From: Arabiibacter massiliensis
Lineage (GTDB): Bacteria; Actinomycetota; Coriobacteriia; Coriobacteriales; Eggerthellaceae
Direction: 5' to 3'
Assembly: GCF_900169505.1 (NCBI RefSeq)
Contig: NZ_LT827021.1
Location: 2,821,400-2,885,399 of the forward strand
DNA: 64,000 bases
The position numbers and the translations under genes are program-made. This document shows positions 58,310-64,000 of the stretch, piece by piece. Under the pieces are notes generated by a model that searched no databases, was not told the origin of the DNA, and was given only the letters and a program-made list of their open reading frames with translations. Numbering within the stretch: position 1 is the first letter of the stretch; each line of letters starts with the position of its first letter.

Positions 58310-60115
58310 CTAGCCTTCGTAGACGATGCGGCCGTCGGACACGGTATAGAGCACGGTGGACTGGGAGATCATCTTGGGGTCCACCTCGAGGATGTTCTGG
58401 TCGAGCACCACCAGGTCGGCGCGCTTGCCTACCTCCACGGTGCCGATGAGGTCCTCCATGAAGTTCTGGTACGCCACGTTCTTCGTGTAGGCCTCAAGCA
58501 TCTGGTAGGGCGTGAGCGCCTGCTCGGCCCAGCGGTGCATGTCGGTGTCCTCCTCGCCGGGGAAGGGGCTGTTGCGCGTGACGCCCACCTCGATCTCGTC
58601 GAGCACCACGTAGGGGGTCACGGGCGCGTCGGAGGCGCCGGACACGAGCACGCCGGCCTCCACCATGTCCTTCGTCGGGTACATGGCCAGCGCGCGCTCC
58701 TCGCCGATGTAGGCCGCCTCCAGCTCGTAGAGCGGGTCGCCGTACATCCAGAGGAACTGCAGCGCGCCGATGATGCCCAGGTCGGCCATGCGCTTGATGT
58801 CGTCGTGCTGGATGGCGCACACGTGCGTGATAGTGTGGCGCGCGTCGCGCTCGCCGTTCGCCTTGAGCGCTGCCTCGTAGGCATTGATGGTGCCGTTCAC
58901 TGCGCCGTCGCCGATGGCGTGGACGTGCACCTGCAACCCCTCGGCGTCGAAGTCCTTCACCATGCGGTTGAAGTCCTCGTCCGACCAGATGGGCGAGCCG
59001 TGCCACGCGGCGCCGAGCCCCGCGGCTTCCAGGTAGGGCTCGATCATGACCGCCGTGCCGCTCTCGGTCACTCCGTCGTAGAAGATCTTCACCGTATTGG
59101 TGCTCACCATCTCGGAGTCGTAGCCGGCGCTGCCCTTGATGGCGGCCAGCACCTCGTCGTAGGTGTAGGCGGGATCCATCGTGGTCACGATGCGCATGCG
59201 CAGCTTGAGCTTGCCCTCCTCGTCCAGGCGGTGGTACAGCTCGTTGATGTCCAGGCCGCCGCGCGTGATGTTGGTGATGCCCGTGATGCCGTAGGAGTTG
59301 GCCTCGTGCATGAACTTCTCGAGACCCTGCTCCATCTGCTCGAAAGAGGTGGTCGCCGGCACCGCCGCCTGCACCAGGTCGTAGGCGGTGTCGGTCACGC
59401 AGCCGGACGGGTTGCCCTCAGCGTCGCGGTAGATGACGCCGCCCTCGGGGTTGGGCGTGGAGGCGTCGATGCCTGCCATCTCGAAGGCCTTGGAGTTGAC
59501 CCAGGCCGAGTGGCCGGACACGTCCGTGATCATGACGGGCTTGTCGGGGCAGATGGCGTCGAGGTCGGCCTTGCTCGGGCCGGGGTTGGAGCCGTCGGGC
59601 AGCTGGTAGGCGTTCAGCATGAAGGGGCGGCCGAAGTACGCGTCCTGGTCGGGATGCTCCTTGACGAACTTCTCGATGGTGGCCAGGTACTCCTCGTTAG
59701 TGGTTTGGCCCTCCAGGTAGATGTTGAACAGCTGGTCGAGCCAGGTGGCCGGTGCGTGGATGTGGCCGTCCATGAATCCGGGCGAGAGGAACCCGCCATC
59801 GAGGTCGATCACCTTCGTCGCGTCGCCGATGAGCGCCTCGATGCCCGCGTCGTCGCCCACGTACACGATGGTGTTGCCGCGCACGGCCACCGCCTGAGCG
59901 ACGTCGGACTCGCTCACCATCGTCTGCACGTGGCCGTTCTTAAATACGAGGTCGGCGGCCTCGCTTGAGGCGGCCGACTCCGCGGATGCCGGTTCCGGCG
60001 CGGCCTCGCCCGTAGAGCATCCCGCCAGTCCGCCCGTCATGAGCCCGAGGGCCGCGATGGCCGATCCTGCCACGAACGAGCGCCTCGTCAAAAGCGTATT
60101 GCCTTGCGTTCCCAT
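58310..60115 (-). CDS. Tat-exported lipoprotein amidohydrolase
   Basis: A 601-residue amidohydrolase with a twin-arginine signal (TRRSFVAGSAIAALG) ending in a lipobox (LAGC), so it is anchored on the outer face. Metal sites are GFMDGHIHAP, VHVHAIGDGAV, ITHVCAIQHDD and VSGASDAPVTP. It is the same YtcJ-like class as the cytoplasmic enzyme at 38741. ATG at 60115 follows GAAGGGAGAA. The LuxR gene on the other strand, about 200 bp away, is its probable regulator. Substrate unknown. Confidence 0.87.
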   Translation of the reverse strand: MGTQGNTLLTRRSFVAGSAIAALGLMTGGLAGCSTGEAAPEPASAESAASSEAADLVFKNGHVQTMVSESDVAQAVAVRGNTIVYVGDDAGIEALIGDATKVIDLDGGFLSPGFMDGHIHAPATWLDQLFNIYLEGQTTNEEYLATIEKFVKEHPDQDAYFGRPFMLNAYQLPDGSNPGPSKADLDAICPDKPVMITDVSGHSAWVNSKAFEMAGIDASTPNPEGGVIYRDAEGNPSGCVTDTAYDLVQAAVPATTSFEQMEQGLEKFMHEANSYGITGITNITRGGLDINELYHRLDEEGKLKLRMRIVTTMDPAYTYDEVLAAIKGSAGYDSEMVSTNTVKIFYDGVTESGTAVMIEPYLEAAGLGAAWHGSPIWSDEDFNRMVKDFDAEGLQVHVHAIGDGAVNGTINAYEAALKANGERDARHTITHVCAIQHDDIKRMADLGIIGALQFLWMYGDPLYELEAAYIGEERALAMYPTKDMVEAGVLVSGASDAPVTPYVVLDEIEVGVTRNSPFPGEEDTDMHRWAEQALTPYQMLEAYTKNVAYQNFMEDLIGTVEVGKRADLVVLDQNILEVDPKMISQSTVLYTVSDGRIVYEG

Positions 60116-60288
60116 GTCCGTTCTCCCTTCCTCGTAGCGGGCGCCCTTTTGCGGCGCCCTGCTCAACGTGGTGCGACTATACGATGGCTGATGGAAGAAT
60201 CCCAGGTAAAGGGTGGATTACAAGCGGTTGATTTTTTCTCAACCCGCCTTTGAGCCTCGTTGAGGGCCTTGCCGGTCGAACGGGCGGG

Positions 60289-60294
60289 TATAAT
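60289..60294 (+). promoter_or_regulatory. -10 box of the LuxR gene
   Basis: Consensus TATAAT, 22 bp before the GTG at 60317. It overlaps an in-frame ATG at 60293, which therefore cannot be the start. No -35 box at ideal spacing (TTGCCG at 60269 is 14 bp away). Confidence 0.5.
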
Positions 60295-60316
60295 GCGAAA
60301 CCGGAAAGGGTGCTGC

Positions 60317-61234
60317 GTGGCGTACGTTCTGTTCTTCTACAACATCGCGATCAGCTTCGCGAGCCTGTGCTTGTGCTGGGCGTTCGCGTCCCGGTACCGC
60401 ATGCGCGGCGAGCGCGCCCTCCTGTTCGCATCGCTACTCTTCGGGGTGTACTTCCTCGACATCATGGTGCTCTACATGTACGACTTCATCCCCGAGTTCG
60501 AGGAGGCGTTCCGCGCCCTGCGCGCCGCCGCGCCGTACGCGTACTCGTCGCTCAGCTTCGCCATGCTCGTGCTGTACCGCCTGCTCGTGGGCGAGGCCGT
60601 GGGCCGGCCGTTCACCACGCGAGAGGTGCCGCTGTGGATCGTGTGCTGCGTCGGAGCGTTCTGCAGCTGGTTCGTGCCCGACGACGGGGCGTCTATCGCC
60701 GTGGAGCTCGTGTTCGCCACGGTGCTGAGGTTGTGGGTCGTTGGATTCGCGCTCTGGGGGCTGGCGAAGGGGAGGGGCTCGCTCGGGCGGCGCACCGTCG
60801 TGGCGACCGTCGCGTTCGTCGTCGTGTTCGCGTCGTGCGAGGCGGTCGAGACCGTCATGACCGTGCACGACATCCTGCAGATGAGCTTTCCTCTACGTAG
60901 GCTCCCGATGGAAGTGCTCGGGTGCTTCTGCATGCTGCTCGGCGTGATGTATCTGCTGATGGGGAAGCTTGATCGCAAACGGGCGGCGCGCGCCCAGCTT
61001 GTGCCAACGATCGCTCTGACCTACGGTCTGACGAAGCGCGAGGCCCAGGTGCTGGGGCTGCTCGCCGAGGGCCTGAGCAACCGCGAGATCAGCGAGCGCG
61101 AGTTCATCTCGGTGGGCACGGTGAAGACGCACGTCCACAACATGTGCGCGAAACTGGGCGTGGAAGGGCGAAGCGAGTTGCCGGCGTTTCTCAAGCGGGA
61201 GCTGCGCGAGTCGCTGCGCCATCAAAGGACCTGA
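60317..61234 (+). CDS. Membrane LuxR-type regulator (7-TM)
   Basis: A 305-residue protein with about seven hydrophobic segments and a C-terminal LuxR helix-turn-helix (YGLTKREAQVLGLLAEGLSN, then EFISVGTVKTHVHNMCAKLG). GTG at 60317 follows GGAAAGGG; upstream codons lie on the -10 box. It is divergent from the exported amidohydrolase and 124 bp upstream of the NCS2 permease, so either may be a target. Confidence 0.85.
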   Translation: MAYVLFFYNIAISFASLCLCWAFASRYRMRGERALLFASLLFGVYFLDIMVLYMYDFIPEFEEAFRALRAAAPYAYSSLSFAMLVLYRLLVGEAVGRPFTTREVPLWIVCCVGAFCSWFVPDDGASIAVELVFATVLRLWVVGFALWGLAKGRGSLGRRTVVATVAFVVVFASCEAVETVMTVHDILQMSFPLRRLPMEVLGCFCMLLGVMYLLMGKLDRKRAARAQLVPTIALTYGLTKREAQVLGLLAEGLSNREISEREFISVGTVKTHVHNMCAKLGVEGRSELPAFLKRELRESLRHQRT

Positions 61235-61358
61235 ATTTTTCGCCAAACCCCCCGGTTCAGCACGATCGCCTAGCCGTTCCCTTCCGGTTGAACATGGCGA
61301 CGCCCCCGCTGGTTGTGCTACTCTGCGAGAGACGTGATCGACGAGGCGAAGGGGCTCC

Positions 61359-62690
61359 ATGCGACAGGCGATCGAGCGCATCTTCAAGGTGGAAAAGCGC
61401 GGCAGCACATTAGGCACCGAGGTGGTCGGCGGCCTCACCACGTTTCTGACCATGGCCTACATCGTGGCGGTGAACCCGGCCATGATGGAGGCGGCCGGCA
61501 TGCCGTTCAATGCGGCGCTCACGGCCACGTGCCTGGGCGCGGCCGTGATGACCGTGGCCATGGGCGTGATCGCGAACCGGCCCATCGCGCTTGCGTCGGG
61601 CATGGGCATTAACGCCATCGTGGCCTACACGCTGTGCGGCAGCATGGGGCTCGACTGGCGCGTGGCCATGGGCGTCGTCTTCCTCGAGGGCGTGTTCATC
61701 TTCGTGCTGGTCATGTGCGGTCTGCGCGAGGCCGTGATGAACGCCATTCCCGTGGCGCTGCGCCGGGCCATCGGCATCGGCATCGGCCTGTTCGTGGCGT
61801 TCATCGGGCTCAAGGGCGGCGGTCTCGTGGCCGACGACCCCTCCACGCTCATCGCCATGGGCGACCTCACCTCGCCGCACGCGGCGGTGGCCATCGTGTC
61901 CATCGTGCTGGCGGTGGGCCTCACGGTGCGCGGGTCGAAGGGGGCGCTGCTCATCTCCATCGCCGGTGCCGTGGTCGTGGGCATTCCCCTCGGCGTGACC
62001 ACGCTGCCCACCAGCTTCGACTTCTCGCTGGACTTCGCGGCGTTCGCGGCGCCGTTCCAGGCGCTGCCCGACGGCGGCGGGCTGGCCATCGTGCAGGTGC
62101 TCGCGCAGCCGGTGCTGCTGATGTTCGTGTTCAGCCTGCTCATGAGCGACTTCTTCGACACCATGGGCATCGTGATGGCGGTGGGCGCCAAGGCGGGCTT
62201 CGTCGACGAGCAGGGCGACATCGAGGACGTGCGCCCCATCCTGGCCGTCGACTCGGCAGCCGCGGCGGCGGGCGGCTTCATCGGCGCCAGCTCCATCACC
62301 TGCTACGCGGAGTCCACCTCCGGCGCGGCGGCGGGTGCGCGCACGGGACTCTCGAACCTGGTGGTGGGCGTGGCGTTTCTGGCTTGCGCGTTCCTCGCGC
62401 CCATCGTGGGCATGGTGGGCGCCTCGGCCACCTGCGGCGCGCTCGTGGTGGTGGGCTACCTGATGATCCGCGAGATCGGCGATATCGACTGGTCCGACGC
62501 CGCCGCGGCCTTCCCGGCGTTCGTCACCATCGTGGGCATCCCGTTCACATACTCCATCGCCAACGGCATCGGCTTCGGCTTCATCTCGTACTGCCTGGTC
62601 AAGATAGTGCGCGGCCAGGCACGCGACGTGAAGCCCCTCATGTGGGTTGCCTCGGCCGCGTTCCTCGTCGCCTTCGTCGCGTTCGGGTAG
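61359..62690 (+). CDS. NCS2 family purine permease (AzgA-like)
   Basis: A 443-residue membrane protein with about twelve to thirteen hydrophobic segments. TTFLTMAYIVAVNPAMM, ALASGMGINAIVAYTL, SDFFDTMGIVMAVG and GASSITCYAESTSGAAAGAR are the conserved motifs of the AzgA/GhxP guanine-hypoxanthine-adenine group. It would import purine bases with protons. ATG at 61359. Probably single; a 46-bp relic of a related gene's 3' end lies at 50598. Confidence 0.9.
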   Translation: MRQAIERIFKVEKRGSTLGTEVVGGLTTFLTMAYIVAVNPAMMEAAGMPFNAALTATCLGAAVMTVAMGVIANRPIALASGMGINAIVAYTLCGSMGLDWRVAMGVVFLEGVFIFVLVMCGLREAVMNAIPVALRRAIGIGIGLFVAFIGLKGGGLVADDPSTLIAMGDLTSPHAAVAIVSIVLAVGLTVRGSKGALLISIAGAVVVGIPLGVTTLPTSFDFSLDFAAFAAPFQALPDGGGLAIVQVLAQPVLLMFVFSLLMSDFFDTMGIVMAVGAKAGFVDEQGDIEDVRPILAVDSAAAAAGGFIGASSITCYAESTSGAAAGARTGLSNLVVGVAFLACAFLAPIVGMVGASATCGALVVVGYLMIREIGDIDWSDAAAAFPAFVTIVGIPFTYSIANGIGFGFISYCLVKIVRGQARDVKPLMWVASAAFLVAFVAFG

Positions 62691-62723
62691 GAGGGACGCC
62701 AGAGTCGAAGCCCGCTCGCCGCC

Positions 62724-63140
62724 CTACGACTTCCGCGTCGTCTCTTTCTTGCACTTGGGGCAGACGACGCGCAGGGTGCCCTTGCCGCGGGGGACGGACA
62801 GCACGGTGCCGCAACCCTTGCACTTGAAGTAGCGGGTGGTTTTGCGGTTCGTCCACGCCTTCTTGGCCAGCGCATACGTGCGCTTCGGGCCCTTCATGAT
62901 GCGCTCGTAGGCCTCGTTTTCCTTGCGGCGTTGGGCGAAGTTCTTGGACAGGCTGCGGAAGATGGCCACGGCCAGGCAGGCGAACGAGAGCCAGGAAAGC
63001 AGGTCGAGTCCGGGGATGATCGACAGCAGGAGGGCGATGATGCCAAGCGCGACCAGCCCGTTCGAGAGGCTGTCGTTGCCGTAGCGCCCCTGCATCCACC
63101 GCGCCAGGTTCATCATCATGTTCTGCAGAAACGACTTCAT
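62724..63140 (-). CDS. Small membrane protein with C-terminal zinc ribbon
   Basis: A 138-residue protein with two close hydrophobic segments (about residues 27-60), a basic linker and a C-terminal four-cysteine ribbon (FKCKGCGTVL and VVCPKCKKE). Similar proteins occur across Coriobacteriia without known function. It converges with the NCS2 gene and lies alone. Confidence 0.78.
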   Translation of the reverse strand: MKSFLQNMMMNLARWMQGRYGNDSLSNGLVALGIIALLLSIIPGLDLLSWLSFACLAVAIFRSLSKNFAQRRKENEAYERIMKGPKRTYALAKKAWTNRKTTRYFKCKGCGTVLSVPRGKGTLRVVCPKCKKETTRKS

Positions 63141-63301
63141 GCGTCGCGCCTCCCGCCGGTTGCCCTCAGAGTGCGCCCTTCGGTCCGAGTTTCCATCCGA
63201 AGGACGCGTCCGTATACGATACGGCGTTTCGAGCTGCGACGCCCCCCGGTTCCCCCGCCGTTACCGAACGGTCACGATCCGGGTGAAGCGACCGATCGGC
63301 A

Positions 63302-63344
63302 AAAGGGAAGCGCCCAAAGCTCGAAGCTCAGGGCGCTTTTCGCT
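63302..63344. terminator. Bidirectional terminator-like hairpin
   Basis: AAGCGCCC (63308-63315) pairs with GGGCGCTT (63331-63338), with AAAA on the left and TTTT on the right. It follows the NTF2-like gene on the minus strand. Confidence 0.75.
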
Positions 63345-63366
63345 ATACGATGGGGAAGGCGAGCTC

Positions 63367-63714
63367 CTATGCCGGGCGGATGACCAGCTCCTTGATGAGG
63401 CTGTCGTCGAGGCTGCACACGCCGTCGTTGCAGTTCTCGATCTGGGCGAGCGCGTGGATGATGATGCCGTTGTAGTCGGCGTAGAAGTTCACCGTGCGCT
63501 CGTCCACCACGCGCGGGTCGAGCATGCCGTAGCCGCCGAACATGAACTTGTTGTGGTAGTACATCTCGATGGCGTTGCGGCCGTACAGAAACGAGTTCTG
63601 GCGCTTGGCGTTGGAGGGGCAGTAATCCACCAGCCGGCAATCCTCGGCGAAGCAGGCGGCCAGCGCCTTGTGGTCCTTGCTCTGCATCGCGGTGACGAAA
63701 TCGTTGATGACCAT
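63367..63714 (-). CDS. NTF2/SnoaL-like small protein
   Basis: A 115-residue single-domain protein with the NTF2-like cone fold pattern: helix VINDFVTAMQSKDHKALAAC, CRLVDYCPSN, then GRNAIEMYYHNKFMF and later strands. SnoaL/NTF2-like proteins act as small cyclases, isomerases or hydrolases, or bind ligands for a partner enzyme. It lies 9 bp downstream of an SDR gene, so the two may modify the same compound. ATG at 63714 follows AGGAGGC. Confidence 0.78.
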   Translation of the reverse strand: MVINDFVTAMQSKDHKALAACFAEDCRLVDYCPSNAKRQNSFLYGRNAIEMYYHNKFMFGGYGMLDPRVVDERTVNFYADYNGIIIHALAQIENCNDGVCSLDDSLIKELVIRPA

Positions 63715-63723
63715 GGTCGCCTC

Positions 63724-64000
63724 CTAGTAGACTTTCTCGGAATTGAGCAGGGCGTCGGTGCCGCCGTCCACGAACAGGACCACGCCGTTGATGCCGCTGG
63801 CCTCGGGGCTGGCCACGAACGCCATCACGTTGGCTATCTCCTCCGGGTCCATGAGCGGCTCCTCGCCGAAGTGCGTGGGCACGGGGATGGCCTCCATGGC
63901 GGCGCGCTGCTCGGGCAGCATGTTGCCGGTCATGGGCGTGCGCACGTTGCCGGGGGCCACGGCGTTCAGACGCACCCCGCGCGAACCCCAATCCGAGCTC
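63724..64000 (-). CDS. Short-chain dehydrogenase/reductase, 3' part only
   Basis: The last ~91 codons of a classical SDR; the gene starts beyond the right window edge. [20 protein letters not shown] is the region after the catalytic lysine, and [20 protein letters not shown] with [10 protein letters not shown] is the C-terminal signature. The nucleotide-binding part and active site lie outside, so activity cannot be judged. Cotranscribed with the NTF2-like gene. Confidence 0.88.
   Translation of the reverse strand, partial: SSDWGSRGVRLNAVAPGNVRTPMTGNMLPEQRAAMEAIPVPTHFGEEPLMDPEEIANVMAFVASPEASGINGVVLFVDGGTDALLNSEKVY

Overview
The window is high-GC (roughly 64%), densely coded DNA from an actinobacterial gut anaerobe of the Eggerthellaceae type (Eggerthella/Gordonibacter-like). 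I infer this from the gene styles: Tat-exported flavin and molybdenum reductases next to membrane-bound LuxR regulators, agmatine-fermentation genes, IS110 and IS1595 elements, and many DUF4143 ATPases. I cannot name the species from the sequence alone. No rRNA, tRNA or CRISPR array was seen.

Left part (1-15140): a DUF3800 gene behind a structured leader; a GntR/SPFH gene pair; a five-gene respiratory operon (triheme c/molybdopterin lipoprotein, second Mo subunit, separate dimerisation-domain protein, four-cluster ferredoxin, NrfD quinol anchor); an ADP-ribosylglycohydrolase; two DUF4143 ATPases separated by a scar of three gene 3' ends; and a 12-TM LuxR regulator divergent from a Tat-exported flavoprotein reductase.

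Middle-left (15140-27823): a polar amino-acid ABC importer; an IS110/IS1111-type element sitting inside a palindromic repeat; YbaK and a histidine phosphatase; a third DUF4143 ATPase; an SDR; an MFS exporter with a MerR-type promoter; a GNAT-MerR pair; and a fourth DUF4143 ATPase.

Centre (28111-55496): four successive carbamoyltransferase / APC transporter / agmatine-deiminase triads on the plus strand and one carbamate kinase. Triads 1 and 3 look like canonical agmatine fermentation (agmatine to carbamoylputrescine to putrescine plus carbamoyl phosphate, then ATP). Triads 2 and 4 are divergent and may use other substrates. Each of triads 2, 3 and 4 has its own divergent regulator (cytoplasmic LuxR, tandem 7-TM LuxR pair, MerR). 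Two MATE exporters and an amidohydrolase lie between triads 2 and 3.

Right part (55497-64000): a DUF559-like nuclease-fold gene, an intact IS1595 element with an 8-bp target duplication, a Tat/lipoprotein amidohydrolase, a 7-TM LuxR regulator, an NCS2 purine permease, a small zinc-ribbon membrane protein, an NTF2-like protein and the 3' end of an SDR.

Two patterns stand out. First, all four DUF4143 ATPase genes have a private set of short repeats over their promoter, with fixed periods of 23, 33, 40 and 38 bp, and two of these ATPases occupy the same slot between homologous flanks. Second, the intergenic DNA is packed with palindromic elements: two families of ~150-190 bp inverted-repeat elements whose ends are conserved but whose interiors are not, short hairpin families, a REP-like family targeted by the IS110 element, and a perfect 86-bp palindrome upstream of carbamate kinase.
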